From the NCBI RefSeq assembly GCF_002583555.1, contig NZ_BEGX01000045.1:9020-73019 (forward strand): a DNA stretch of 64,000 bases, read 5' to 3'. Position 1 is the stretch's first letter; the number at the start of each line of letters is the position of its first letter. The notes below the pieces were generated by a model. It made no database searches and was not told the DNA's origin. It saw only the letters and a program-made list of their open reading frames with translations. Source of the DNA: Pseudonocardia sp. N23 (lineage in GTDB: Bacteria > Actinomycetota > Actinomycetes > Mycobacteriales > Pseudonocardiaceae). Shown piece by piece: positions 1-8,535 of this stretch. Both the position numbers and the translations under genes were made by a program.

Positions 1-1001
1 ATGTGCCCGCCGAAGCCCTTCCGCTGCGCCGACTGGATCTTGTCGGCGAAGATCTCGCTGCCGCGGGACCCGAAGCGGGCGTAGAGCGCCGTGGTCAGCA
101 GCGGCGCCGAGACACCTTCCTCGATGGCCGCGATCGAGGTCCAGCGGCCCTCGCCGGAGTCGGACACCCGGCCGGAGAACTGCTCCAGCTCAGGGTCGGC
201 GTGCAGCGCCTGCGCGGTGAGGTCGAGCAGCCACGAGCTGACGACGGACCCGCGGCGCCACACCTCCGCGACCTCACCCAGGTCGATCTGGTCGTAGGGG
301 TAGTACTTGGGCGCGGCCAGCGGCGCGGTCTCGGCATCGATGTCGTGCGCGTGCTTGCCGATGCCGGCGTGCTTGATGATGTTGAGACCCTCGGCGTAGG
401 CGGCCATCAGCGCGTACTCGATGCCGTTGTGCACCATCTTGACGAAGTGCCCGGCACCCGACGGCCCGCAGTGCAGGTAGCCCTGCTCCGACGGCGACGG
501 GTCACCGGTGCGGCCGGGAGTGCGGCCGACGTCGCCGACGCCGGGTGCCAGCGAGGCGAACACGGGGTCGAGCCGGTCGACGGCCCGGTCCGGACCGCCG
601 ATCATCAGGCAGTAGCCGCGGTCGAGGCCCCAGACTCCGCCGCTGGTCCCGCAGTCGACGTAGTCGACGCCCCGGGCTTCGGTGAGCTCGGCGCGGTCGA
701 TGTCGTCGCGGTAGGACGAGTTCCCGCCGTCGACGATCGCGTCGCCCGGCTCGACCAGCTCCAGCACCTGCTCGACGATCTGGCCGGTGATCGCGGCGGG
801 CAGCATCAGCCACACCGTGCGCGGCGCGTCCAGCTCGGCGACGAGCTCGGCCAGCGACGCCGCGCCGATCGCGCCCTCGGACTCCAGCTGTGCCACGGCG
901 TCCGGCGACACGTCGTGGACGACGCACTCGTGCCCGTCGCGGATCAGCCTGCGCACCATGTTGGCACCCATGCGACCCAGCCCGACCATCCCGATCTTCA
1001 T
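1..1001 (-). CDS. gnd: 6-phosphogluconate dehydrogenase, decarboxylating, 3' end outside window
   Basis: Oxidative decarboxylation of 6-phosphogluconate to ribulose 5-phosphate with NAD(P)+ in the pentose phosphate pathway, cytosolic. The product opens with a Rossmann nucleotide motif (GLGRMG, residues 7-12), followed by DGGNS and the active-site stretch VKMVHNGIEY near residue 215, where Lys and Asn are the usual catalytic and substrate residues. About 333 residues are visible with no stop, so the C-terminus lies beyond the left edge. The short layout fits the YqeC/NAD-dependent subclass rather than the 470-residue enzyme. The ATG is preceded by GGGAG six bases upstream. It is divergent from the LysR gene that follows. 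Confidence 0.93.
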   Translation of the reverse strand, partial: MKIGMVGLGRMGANMVRRLIRDGHECVVHDVSPDAVAQLESEGAIGAASLAELVAELDAPRTVWLMLPAAITGQIVEQVLELVEPGDAIVDGGNSSYRDDIDRAELTEARGVDYVDCGTSGGVWGLDRGYCLMIGGPDRAVDRLDPVFASLAPGVGDVGRTPGRTGDPSPSEQGYLHCGPSGAGHFVKMVHNGIEYALMAAYAEGLNIIKHAGIGKHAHDIDAETAPLAAPKYYPYDQIDLGEVAEVWRRGSVVSSWLLDLTAQALHADPELEQFSGRVSDSGEGRWTSIAAIEEGVSAPLLTTALYARFGSRGSEIFADKIQSAQRKGFGGH

Positions 1002-1034
1002 GCTCGACTCCCGTGCGTGTCCTGTGTGGCGTCT

Positions 1035-1049
1035 GCGTACGACGTACGC
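1035..1049. promoter_or_regulatory. inverted repeat in gnd/lysR divergent promoter region
   Basis: GCGTAC-GAC-GTACGC is a perfect 6-bp dyad 34 bases upstream of the gnd start and within the 256-bp gap to the LysR gene. It is a candidate operator; nothing in the sequence says which protein binds it. Confidence 0.35.
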
Positions 1050-1257
1050 GTGGCACTGTCCCGTCCCGGAGCCATCTTGGTGCCCGTCAGGGGATCTCGC
1101 CCAGGGGTTCGTCGGTGAACGACCGGCGAAGCCCGGAACGCCCGGCCCCCGAACACCCCGCCCACGAGCTGCGCCGGGCGGTCACCGGCAGGCGCCTCGG
1201 CGTGCGGAGCCGAACGGGCCTGGCACGGGACCGGTCGCGGGGGCGAGAATCGGACAT

Positions 1258-2220
1258 GTGAGCGGGCACGCCGAGCTCCGGCATCTGCGCGCCTTCGTCG
1301 CCGTCGCGGAGGAGCTGCACTTCTCGCGTGCCGCGAAGCGGCTCAACGTCGTCCAGCAGGCGCTGTCGACCCAGATCCGGCAGCTGGAGGACGAGCTCGG
1401 GGTGCAGCTGCTGCGCCGCACCACCCGCAGCGTCGAGCTGACCGAGGCGGGCCGGGAGCTGCTCGGCCACGCCCGCGGCATCCTCGACTCGGTGTCGACG
1501 GCGTTCGAACGGACCCGGCGCACGGCCGCGGGGGAGGCCGGGCTGCTCGCGATCTCGTTCACCCCGACGCTGGCCGACGAGACACTGCCGCTGCTGGTCG
1601 ACGAGCTGCACGCCCGGCACCCCGACGTCACGCTGCAGATGTGCGAGATGTGGCAGGCCGAGGCCGTGGAGGCGGTCAAGGCCGGCCGTTTCGACGTCGG
1701 CCTGGCGCGCTGCCCGACCCTGACGGGCGACCTGGAGTGCGCGACGCTGCGTCAGGAGCCGATCGGCGTCATCCTCGCGGGTGACCACGCGCTGGCCGAC
1801 GAGACGCCGGTGCCGATGGCGGCGCTCGCGGCGATGACCCTGACGATCTGGCCCCGGGCGCTGTCGCCCGGCTTCTTCGACGAGGTCGTCGGCTTCTACC
1901 GGTTCAACGGGTTCGACGGCCCGATCCACGAGTTCGAGTACCTGTCGTCCGGGGTGTTCCACACCGACCCCGCCGCGCGCGCCCGGGTGGCGGGGGGCCG
2001 CGCGTTCTCCGTCGCGTTCGAGACGCAGTTCCATCCGGTTCCCGACGGGTTCGTGTGGCGCCCGGTCGAGCCCGCGCCCGTCGTGCCCGTGCACCTGTTC
2101 TGGCGCAGCGTCGCCGGGCCCGCCGTGCAGAACTTCCGGGCCCTCGCCCTCGACGTCGCCGAACGGGCGGGCTGGACGGCTCCGCGACCCGTACGTGGGG
2201 GGGCGCTCCGGACCCCGTGA
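1258..2220 (+). CDS. LysR family transcriptional regulator
   Basis: 320-residue LysR-type regulator. The N-terminal winged helix-turn-helix is clear (residues 5-65, with LRAFVAVAEELHFSRAAKRL and LSTQIRQLEDELG), followed by a linker helix and a periplasmic-binding-like effector domain ending near residue 300. Length is normal for the family. The GTG start places the HTH at the usual distance from the N-terminus; the longer open frame upstream is antisense to gnd and is not credible coding. It is divergent from gnd and faces the metallo-hydrolase operon tail-to-tail, so its target is not obvious. Confidence 0.88.
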   Translation: MSGHAELRHLRAFVAVAEELHFSRAAKRLNVVQQALSTQIRQLEDELGVQLLRRTTRSVELTEAGRELLGHARGILDSVSTAFERTRRTAAGEAGLLAISFTPTLADETLPLLVDELHARHPDVTLQMCEMWQAEAVEAVKAGRFDVGLARCPTLTGDLECATLRQEPIGVILAGDHALADETPVPMAALAAMTLTIWPRALSPGFFDEVVGFYRFNGFDGPIHEFEYLSSGVFHTDPAARARVAGGRAFSVAFETQFHPVPDGFVWRPVEPAPVVPVHLFWRSVAGPAVQNFRALALDVAERAGWTAPRPVRGGALRTP

Positions 2221-2294
2221 GAACCGGCCCACCCGGCCCTCGTCATCGGCGGTGCGCTCGTGAGCGGCCCTGCGGACGTGAGCGCCGAGGTCGG

Positions 2295-3197
2295 TCAGGC
2301 CACGCAGTGCAGCGGGTGCCCGTCGTTGAACGCGACCATCTCGTCGACGATCCGGTCGTAGTCCAACGGCCCGCCGAGCGGTTCGCCGCGCAGCTCCGAG
2401 TAGGCGCGGTGGATGTTGCCCACAAGCCGTTCCGAGTCGGTGAGCTGCGCGAACGTCCCCAGGTCGAGTGACCGGGCGAGGTCGAGCGGCTCGGTGCCGG
2501 CGTCGAACCCCCGCTTCGCGACGTCCTGCAGCCACCGCAGGTAGTCGCGCTGCCGCCCGATCAGCTCCGGCCCGCCGACGGGCCCGTGCCCGGGCACGAG
2601 GGTCTGCGCGCCGAGGCCGTCGAGCTCGTCCAGCGCCCGCAGGAGCCCGGAGATCGACCCCATCACGACGAACGGCGTACCCCCGTTGAACACCAGGTCA
2701 CCCGCGAACAGCAGCGAGTGCTCCGGCAGCCACAGGTACACGTCGTTGGTCGTGTGCGCGGGCCCGACGAACTTCACGGTGCCCGGCACGTCGTCGCACC
2801 AGATCGTGATCTCGTCGCGGAAGGTCACCGCAGGCGGGACGATCCGGATGTCACCCCAGTCGACGCCCGGGAACCACTTCTTCGTCTCGAAGCCCGTGGC
2901 GATCGTCGCCGACCGGCACAGCTCGTGGCCGATGATCGTGGCCTCCGGGAACAGGTAGTTCCCGTAGGTGTGGTCGCCGTGGTGGTGGGTGTTGAGGACG
3001 GTGCGGATGGGGTGCGGCGACAGCTCCTCCACCGCGGCCCGCAGTGCCCGTGCCCGGCCCTCGGTGAACGTGGTGTCGACGAGGACCACCCCGTCGCGGC
3101 CCGCGAAGATGCCGACGTTGTTGAGCCCCCAGCTGCCGTCGAGCTGGACGAAGACGTGGAAGCCCTTGCCGAGGTCCTGCAGGGCAGGGTCGGGCAT
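2295..3197 (-). CDS. MBL-fold metallo-hydrolase
   Basis: Metallo-beta-lactamase-fold hydrolase of about 300 residues. The zinc motif HHHGDH is at residues 71-76, with a downstream GHEL segment, LLFAGDLVF and a final VPGHGP motif giving the remaining ligands. The substrate is unknown. The chosen ATG has GGGAGG five bases upstream. A GTG 30 bases earlier (ending at 3227) is in frame and overlaps the preceding stop as GTGA, so a 310-residue product is also possible. It is the last gene of the three-gene operon with the flavin monooxygenase and fumarylacetoacetase-like hydrolase, and probably hydrolyses a thioester or lactone intermediate of that pathway (inference). Confidence 0.85.
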   Translation of the reverse strand: MPDPALQDLGKGFHVFVQLDGSWGLNNVGIFAGRDGVVLVDTTFTEGRARALRAAVEELSPHPIRTVLNTHHHGDHTYGNYLFPEATIIGHELCRSATIATGFETKKWFPGVDWGDIRIVPPAVTFRDEITIWCDDVPGTVKFVGPAHTTNDVYLWLPEHSLLFAGDLVFNGGTPFVVMGSISGLLRALDELDGLGAQTLVPGHGPVGGPELIGRQRDYLRWLQDVAKRGFDAGTEPLDLARSLDLGTFAQLTDSERLVGNIHRAYSELRGEPLGGPLDYDRIVDEMVAFNDGHPLHCVA

Positions 3198-3223
3198 CCC
3201 GGCCTCCCGGGAACGGGGAGTAC

Positions 3224-4504
3224 TCACGTACCACCCCCGGCGACCGGCGCAGGCGCTCCCGTGATCCCGAACTCCGGCATGATCTTCTCGCCGAACAGCT
3301 CCAGCATCCGCAGGCCCTCGTCGCGGGGGATCATGCCCCAGTGGAAGAGCCACACGAAGTAGTCGATCGGCAGGTCGGCGAGGAAGCCCTCGATCTTGCG
3401 CTTGACGTCGTCGACGGTGCCGCCGATCAGCAGACCCGAGTCGATCAGCCGGTCCGCGAGGTGCTCGCCGGGCTTCGGGACGGGGCCCTCCTCGTCGTCG
3501 AGGCGGCTGCCCTCCATGAACCCGAACTGCTCGTACCAGCCGCGCCACACCGGCTCCTCGTAGAGCTCGACGCTGCGCCGGATCTTGGCCCGGACCTCGT
3601 CCTCGGGGGTGCCGTTGGGGAAGACGTAGAACGTCCGGCACACGCCGATGCCCTCGCCGAAGCGCGGGTGCCGCCCGCGTGAGGCGGCGCCCTCCTGGTA
3701 GATCTCCATCAGCGCGCGCAGCTTGGTGTGCGAGCCCATCAGGATCGTCGGGGTGACGTTCTCCTCGCCGCACCAGCGCAGCGTGCCGGGGCTGGCGCCG
3801 AACGCCTGGAACAGCTGCGGGTGCGGGCTCGTGTACGGCTTGGGGACGATGCCGACGCCCTTGATCGTGCCGTTCTCGTCGACCTCACCGGGCACGCCGT
3901 ACTTGCCGGTGATCGTCGCGGCCGGCGGCCAGTTCGGGATGCCCGAGGTCGGGAACGGGATCTTGTAGGTCGGGCCGTCGTAGGTGAGCAGGTCCTCGGT
4001 CCAGGCCTTCTTCATGATCGCGAAGTTCTCGCTGAACAGCAGCCGGTTGCGCTGGTCGGCGTCGCTCTGGTCCGACGCCGTGCTGGTGACGTTGAAGCGC
4101 TGCCCCAGGATGTTCTGCCAGCGCGCCTGGTACCCGCGGGCCATCCCGACGAAGAGCCGGCCCTGCAGCATGTGGTCGGCGATCGCGATCTCCTCGGCGA
4201 GGCGGATCGGGTCGTGTGCGGGCAGCACGAGGCCGAGCTGGCCGTGGCGCAGCCGCTTCGTGTAGTGCCCGAGATGGACGTTGAGCATCAGTGGGGCGGG
4301 GGAGATCTCCATGCCTTCGGTGTGCATGTGGTGCTCGACGTGGGTGATGCCCCAGTAGCCGAGGTCGTCGGCGGCCTGGCACACCTCGATCAGCCCGGCC
4401 AGCATCTTCTGGTAGGCGTCGTTGCTGCGGCCGATCGGCCGCTGGGCGGCCATCGCCGCCTCGTCGCCGAGCGTCGGATAGACCTGCAGGATCACCTCGG
4501 TCAT
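3224..4504 (-). CDS. LLM class flavin-dependent oxidoreductase
   Basis: 426-residue bacterial luciferase-like monooxygenase, which uses FMNH2 or F420H2 supplied by a partner reductase. Seen: the GITHVEHH segment near residue 60, the RHGQLGLVLPAHDPIRLAEEIAIADH block typical of LLM TIM barrels, GRLFVGMARGY, and a C-terminal DDVKRKIEGF helix. The ATG overlaps the stop of the FAH-family gene as ATGA, and the gene ends at the start of the hydrolase, so the three are translationally coupled. The natural substrate cannot be read from sequence. Confidence 0.85.
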   Translation of the reverse strand: MTEVILQVYPTLGDEAAMAAQRPIGRSNDAYQKMLAGLIEVCQAADDLGYWGITHVEHHMHTEGMEISPAPLMLNVHLGHYTKRLRHGQLGLVLPAHDPIRLAEEIAIADHMLQGRLFVGMARGYQARWQNILGQRFNVTSTASDQSDADQRNRLLFSENFAIMKKAWTEDLLTYDGPTYKIPFPTSGIPNWPPAATITGKYGVPGEVDENGTIKGVGIVPKPYTSPHPQLFQAFGASPGTLRWCGEENVTPTILMGSHTKLRALMEIYQEGAASRGRHPRFGEGIGVCRTFYVFPNGTPEDEVRAKIRRSVELYEEPVWRGWYEQFGFMEGSRLDDEEGPVPKPGEHLADRLIDSGLLIGGTVDDVKRKIEGFLADLPIDYFVWLFHWGMIPRDEGLRMLELFGEKIMPEFGITGAPAPVAGGGT

Positions 4505-5409
4505 GCGTCCTCCTCCTGTCTGCTCAGGTCGATAGCGGGGTTCTCGGGCCGGCTGTCCTTCTGCCCGACGGTGTTGCGCAGCACTCCGATGCCCTCGACC
4601 TCGAGCTCGACCACGTCGCCGGGGGCGATCCACCGGTCGAGCTCCAGGCCGCACCCGCGCCCGACGGTGCCGCCGCCCAGGACGTCGCCGGGGTGCAGCG
4701 GCTGGTACTCCGAGAGCGTCGAGATCACCTGGGCGAACGTGAAGCGCATCGCGCCGATGGTGCCGTCGGACCATGTCTCGCCGTTGATCCGCGCCTGCAT
4801 CCGGGCGCCGGTGGCGTCGAAGGCGTCGGAGGTGGTGAGGCAGGGGCCCAGCGTCGTCGCGAAGTCTTTGCCGAAGGCGGGCCCGATGCTGACCGACATC
4901 TCGCGGAACTGGATGTCGCGGGCGCTCCAGTCGTTGAAGATCGTGTAGCCCACGATGGCGGCCTCGGCCTCGGCGACCCTCGCCCGGAACAGCGGCGCCC
5001 CGATCACGGCGGCGACCTCGAGCTCGAAGTCGAGCTTGTCGGTGTAGTACGGCCACGGCGCGACGGTGTCGGGCGCGATCACGGTGTCGGGGTTGCACTT
5101 CCAGTGCACCGGGATGCGGAACCACTCCTGCGGGACGTCGCCGAAGCTGTTGCGCACGTGCTCCTCGACGAGCATGAAGTCGCGCATCGTCCGGGGCCGG
5201 GGGAGCGGGGCGAGCAGCGTGACGTCGGCGAGCGGGTGCGTGACGGCGGCGACGGCGGAGACCGTGCGGGCGTCGTCGAGCCCGGCGGGACCGCGTTCGA
5301 GCAGGTCCAGCATCGACGCGAACCCCGGCAGGTCGACGACCCGGTCCCCGTCGAGGGCCCCGACGCGTGGCGTCGCGTCCCCGGGTGGTTGGTAGGTGAC
5401 CAGCCGCAA
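4501..5409 (-). CDS. fumarylacetoacetate hydrolase family protein
   Basis: 302-residue FAH-fold enzyme, a Mg2+-dependent hydrolase, isomerase or decarboxylase of C-C diketones. Seen: the N-terminal LRLVTYQ strand, the DFELEVAAVIG metal-ligand segment (D-x-E-x-E), YTIFNDWSARDIQ, and the C-terminal GDVVELEVEGIGVLRNTV signature. Start: I choose TTG because GAGGAGG lies four to five bases upstream and the protein then begins at the family's conserved first strand; the longer ATG form (to 5475) adds 22 unsupported residues. First gene of the FAH-LLM-MBL operon, with a TAGCGT -10-like box on the minus strand at 5441-5446. Confidence 0.87.
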   Translation of the reverse strand: MRLVTYQPPGDATPRVGALDGDRVVDLPGFASMLDLLERGPAGLDDARTVSAVAAVTHPLADVTLLAPLPRPRTMRDFMLVEEHVRNSFGDVPQEWFRIPVHWKCNPDTVIAPDTVAPWPYYTDKLDFELEVAAVIGAPLFRARVAEAEAAIVGYTIFNDWSARDIQFREMSVSIGPAFGKDFATTLGPCLTTSDAFDATGARMQARINGETWSDGTIGAMRFTFAQVISTLSEYQPLHPGDVLGGGTVGRGCGLELDRWIAPGDVVELEVEGIGVLRNTVGQKDSRPENPAIDLSRQEEDA

Positions 5410-5493
5410 CGTGTCCTCCTCGACCTCGTCCAGCGGACCCGACGCTAGGTCCCCCCGCGATGTGATGTGAAACACCGAGTCGAGGGCGGATTG

Positions 5494-5508
5494 ACCACGA
5501 GCTGTGGT
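5494..5508. promoter_or_regulatory. ACCAC-N5-GTGGT palindrome between divergent genes
   Basis: Perfect 5-bp dyad with a 5-base spacer, in the 197-bp gap between the FAH operon (minus) and the ATPase gene (plus). A TTGACC hexamer overlaps its left arm on the plus strand. Candidate operator for one or both transcripts; no dedicated regulator is adjacent. Confidence 0.35.
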
Positions 5509-5606
5509 GAATGTGCGGGAGGTGCCTCGACCCCCGGCATGATCACCCAGTAGTGAAAACCGATACCGTTACCGTGTTCAGTCGGGGACGAGGAAGGGGA
5601 CGGCTC

Positions 5607-6557
5607 GTGCGGATCGCGTTCGTCGGCAAGGGCGGCAGCGGCAAGACGACGGCGGCGGCCATGTTCAGCCGCTACCTGGCGGACCGCGGGCACCCCGTGC
5701 TCGCCGTCGACGCCGACATCAACCAGAACCTCGGCGAGGCGCTCGGCGCCACCGGCCCCGCGCCCCGCGCGCTCGGCGCCGACCTGCCGTGGCTCAAGGA
5801 CCACCTGCGCGGCAACAACCCGCTCGTCGCGTCGGCCGAGGCGATGATCAAGACGACGCCACCCGGCCCCGGCTCGCGCACCGCCGGGCTGCGCGCCGAC
5901 GACCCCGTCCTCGCCCGCTGCGCGGCGACCACGCCCGACGGCGTGCGGTACCTCGTCACCGGAGAGTTCGACGAGGCCGACATCGGCGTGTCCTGCTACC
6001 ACTCCAAGACCGGTGCCGTGGAGCTGTGGCTCAACCACCTCGTCGACGGCGGCGGCGAGTACGTCGTCGTCGACATGACCGCGGGTGCCGACGCCTTCGC
6101 CTCGGGTCTGTTCACCCGCTTCGACCTGACGGTGCTGGTCAGTGAGCCCACCCGGCGCGGCGTCGGGGTCTTCCACCAGTACGCCGCGCACGCCGCGGGC
6201 CGCGGTGTCGCTCTCGCCGTCCTGGGCAACAAGGTCGACGACGGGGCCGACGTCGCCTACCTGCGTGAGCACGCCGGCGACGCGCTCGTCGGCTGGCTGG
6301 CCCGCTCCTCGTGGGTGCGGGCCGCCGAACGCGGCGAGCCGCGCCCGGTCGCCGAGCTCGAGGCGCCCAACGTGGCGGTGCTCGCCGACGTCCTCGCGGC
6401 CCTCGACGCCCGCCCCCGCGACTGGGAGCGCTACCACCGCGACACCGTCGAGTTCCACCTGCGCAACGCCCGCGCCTGGGGCGACCGGGCCACAGGCCTC
6501 GACCTCGCCGCGCAGGTCGCTCCGGGCTTCGTCCCGGGCGTCCCGGTCCCGGCCTGA
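5607..6557 (+). CDS. CooC/MinD-like P-loop ATPase
   Basis: 316-residue cytosolic ATPase of the SIMIBI class. The deviant Walker A GKGGSGKTT starts at residue 7, followed by the VDADINQNLGEAL metal/nucleotide segment, VVVDMTAGADAF (Walker B region) and a VLGNKVDD nucleotide-base motif. This resembles CooC-type metal-centre assembly ATPases, but no carbon monoxide dehydrogenase or other nickel enzyme is nearby, so the client is unknown. GTG start chosen because AGGAAGGGGA lies six bases upstream and the Walker motif is then N-terminal as in the family. A conserved SCYHSKTGAVELWLNHL block in the middle may define an actinobacterial subfamily. Confidence 0.82.
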   Translation: MRIAFVGKGGSGKTTAAAMFSRYLADRGHPVLAVDADINQNLGEALGATGPAPRALGADLPWLKDHLRGNNPLVASAEAMIKTTPPGPGSRTAGLRADDPVLARCAATTPDGVRYLVTGEFDEADIGVSCYHSKTGAVELWLNHLVDGGGEYVVVDMTAGADAFASGLFTRFDLTVLVSEPTRRGVGVFHQYAAHAAGRGVALAVLGNKVDDGADVAYLREHAGDALVGWLARSSWVRAAERGEPRPVAELEAPNVAVLADVLAALDARPRDWERYHRDTVEFHLRNARAWGDRATGLDLAAQVAPGFVPGVPVPA

Positions 6558-6665
6558 GCCCCGAACCCCTCCCTGCCGTGAACGATCGGCGCAGTGCTGC
6601 AACCGAGTTGCGTGACTGTGCCGTTCGTGCGACCGAGCCCACCCCCCCACAGAGGAGAGAACGCC

Positions 6666-7061
6666 ATGTCACTCGACGTCCCCACCGCCGTCCTGGAGCG
6701 CGCCGAGCGCGGCGAGCTCGACGACGCCGCGTTCCTCGCGGTCGTCCGCGACTCGCTGCCGTACGCCTGGGAGGTCGTCGCCGCGGCGGTCGCCGACGGG
6801 CAGGCCCGGCCCGAGGCACCCTTCGGCGAGCACGAGGTGCCGCCGCCGTCGGAGACCGAGCGCGGCCAGCTGCTGCGGGCGCTCGCGAGCAACGCGATCC
6901 GCGGTGCCCTGGAGCGGCACTTCGGGGTGACCCTGGCGTTCCAGAACTGCCACCGGGTCGCCGCGTTCACGCCGGCCGCGGTCGACTCGCCCGTCTACCG
7001 AGAGTTCGTCTCGATCCGTGGCCAGGTGCTCAACCAGAGCCCGGAGCTGCGCGACTGCTGA
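6666..7061 (+). CDS. SCO5389-type conserved small protein
   Basis: 131-residue soluble protein with no recognised catalytic motif. It has the RGQLLRALASNAIRGALERHFG and FQNCHRVA blocks and the terminal LNQSPELRDC, which I recall from the SCO5389 family of Streptomyces and relatives. Function unknown. The two conserved cysteines, one of them the last residue, are worth noting. GAGGAGA precedes the ATG. It is followed by a strong bidirectional terminator. Confidence 0.8.
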   Translation: MSLDVPTAVLERAERGELDDAAFLAVVRDSLPYAWEVVAAAVADGQARPEAPFGEHEVPPPSETERGQLLRALASNAIRGALERHFGVTLAFQNCHRVAAFTPAAVDSPVYREFVSIRGQVLNQSPELRDC

Positions 7062-7071
7062 CGGCGCACGA

Positions 7072-7103
7072 ACGAGGGCCCCGACGGATGTCGGGGCCCT
7101 CGT
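7072..7103. terminator. bidirectional intrinsic terminator
   Basis: Perfect 14-bp GC-rich stem with a GGAT tetraloop, just after the SCO5389-type gene and just before the end of the convergent PadR gene. Lacks a long U tract, as is usual in actinobacteria. Confidence 0.8.
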
Positions 7104-7118
7104 CGTCTCATGCGGGTG

Positions 7119-7850
7119 TCACTCGGCGAGCAGGCGGTAGATCGCCTTGCGCGCCTCGGTGATCGACTCCGTCGCCGTCGCCATCTGCTCGGGCGTCCCG
7201 GTGGCCATCACCTGCTGCGCGGCCGCGTGCAGCTGGCCCAGCTGGGTCCAGAGCTCGGCGGTGTCCTCGTCGGGGTCGCGCTTCGCGGAGTCCCAGACCT
7301 TGTCGAGCTCCTCGCGGTGCTCGGCGACGTAGGCCGTACCGGCCTCGGTGAGCTGGACGACGCGACGGCCGTCGGTCTGCTCGACGCGGACCAGGCCCTC
7401 GTCCTCCAGCTGCGACAGAGTCGGGTAGACCGAGCCGGGGCTCGGCTTCCACGCACCGTCGGTGCGCGCCGCGATCTCCTGGATGATCTCGTAGCCGTGC
7501 CGCGGCTGCTCCGCGACGAGCGCGAGGACGGCGGCGCGGACGTCGCCACGGTTGGTGCGGCGCCCACGACGGCCGAAGCCGCGCGGGCCGCCCGGGCCGA
7601 AGCCGGGGCCGCCGGGACCGAAGCCCGGTCCACCCGGACCGAAGCCCGGTCCGCCGGGGCCGAAGCGTGGGCCGCCGTGGCGTCGACCGCCGCGCCTGCC
7701 CGGGCCCGGACGGGGTCCGTCGTCGTCATCGGGGCGCTCGTGCGGGCCACCGCGCTCGGCGGACATCGCCGCGCGCAGGGCGGCACGGCCGCCGCGACCG
7801 CCGCCGAAGGCGGCGAAGGGGTGTTCCCACGGGGGGTTCATGGCGTTCAT
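7119..7850 (-). CDS. PadR family transcriptional regulator with Gly-Pro-Phe repeat N-terminus
   Basis: 243-residue regulator. The PadR winged helix-turn-helix begins near residue 103 (AAVLALVAEQPRHGYEI, then PSPGSVYPTLSQLEDEGLV) and is followed by the acidic-helical C-terminal dimerisation region. The first 100 residues are low complexity: an acidic stretch DDDDG followed by four to five repeats of FGPGGPG, encoded by 21-bp imperfect DNA repeats at about 7590-7675. The ATG has AAGGAG seven bases upstream. A palindrome 59 bases upstream suggests autoregulation. The extension resembles the Gly/Pro/Phe-rich N-termini of other actinobacterial PadR proteins, but its role is unknown. Confidence 0.88.
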   Translation of the reverse strand: MNAMNPPWEHPFAAFGGGRGGRAALRAAMSAERGGPHERPDDDDGPRPGPGRRGGRRHGGPRFGPGGPGFGPGGPGFGPGGPGFGPGGPRGFGRRGRRTNRGDVRAAVLALVAEQPRHGYEIIQEIAARTDGAWKPSPGSVYPTLSQLEDEGLVRVEQTDGRRVVQLTEAGTAYVAEHREELDKVWDSAKRDPDEDTAELWTQLGQLHAAAQQVMATGTPEQMATATESITEARKAIYRLLAE

Positions 7851-7908
7851 GGTGTGTCTCCTTGTGATGAGATCGAGCCGTCGATCGGCTCGCGTGCCAT
7901 CACGATAT

Positions 7909-7927
7909 ATCGCGACTACATCGCGAT
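7909..7927. promoter_or_regulatory. probable PadR operator overlapping its promoter
   Basis: ATCGCGA-ctaca-TCGCGAT is a perfect 7-bp dyad; a second palindrome CGATATATCG (7903-7912) overlaps it. On the minus strand TTGCAT and TATATC hexamers flank the dyad with a 16-base spacer, so binding would cover the promoter of the padR gene. Local AT content is far above the surroundings. Confidence 0.6.
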
Positions 7928-8045
7928 GCAATACCGACTTCGATAGGCGAGAGCTGCGTCACCCCAGGGGAGGTGCCGGGAACACCAGGACCCGTCCTGT
8001 TCGTCCTACGATGTTGCGCTCCGCACGGGGCGCCGCGAGGAGGCG

Positions 8046-8504
8046 ATGGCGATGGCCGGAACCAGCGGATCGAAGGCTCGTACGGCGGGAGCCGCGGGGA
8101 TGGCCGGCCGGTTCGGGCCGCGTCGCCTCGCCGCGTTCCGTGCGCTCTGGACCCTGGTGCGTCAGACCCGCCGGCCCGGCGCCCCCGGCGTCGGCGACAT
8201 GTTCCGCGCGTTCCCGCGGATGGCGGGCGCCGCCGTCACCGGGCGCTACCCGGGCCTGACCACCAGCCGGCTCTTCCTGTTCGTGCTCGCCGCGGTGTAT
8301 CTGGTCTCGCCGGTCGACGTCGTTCCCGAGATCGTGTTCAACGTCTTCGGTCTCGTCGACGACGCCGTCGTCGCCCTGTGGCTCGGCGGTGCCGTGCTCG
8401 CCGAGACCGACCGCTTCCTGCACTGGGAGCGGACCGACGGCGCGCGCCCCGGCACCTACGACGGCATCGTCGAGGGGGAGGTCGTGGGGGAGACCGTCCG
8501 GTGA
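8046..8504 (+). CDS. DUF1232 (YkvA-like) membrane-associated protein
   Basis: 152-residue protein with the DUF1232 core: a hydrophobic segment around residues 78-92 followed by YLVSPVDVVPE and a second hydrophobic helix with GLVDDAVVALW. Function of the family is not established. Two in-frame ATGs lie six bases apart (8046 and 8052); either could be used. It stands alone between the padR promoter and the convergent acyl-CoA ligase gene. Confidence 0.82.
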   Translation: MAMAGTSGSKARTAGAAGMAGRFGPRRLAAFRALWTLVRQTRRPGAPGVGDMFRAFPRMAGAAVTGRYPGLTTSRLFLFVLAAVYLVSPVDVVPEIVFNVFGLVDDAVVALWLGGAVLAETDRFLHWERTDGARPGTYDGIVEGEVVGETVR

Positions 8505-8535
8505 CGCCGGCGGGGACAGTCGCGCCCCCGTCGCG

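Noticed and set aside
7590-7675. CRISPR-like array from 21-bp repeats
   Set aside because: Repeats are in frame, contiguous and encode FGPGGPG units of the PadR protein; there are no spacers and no cas genes.
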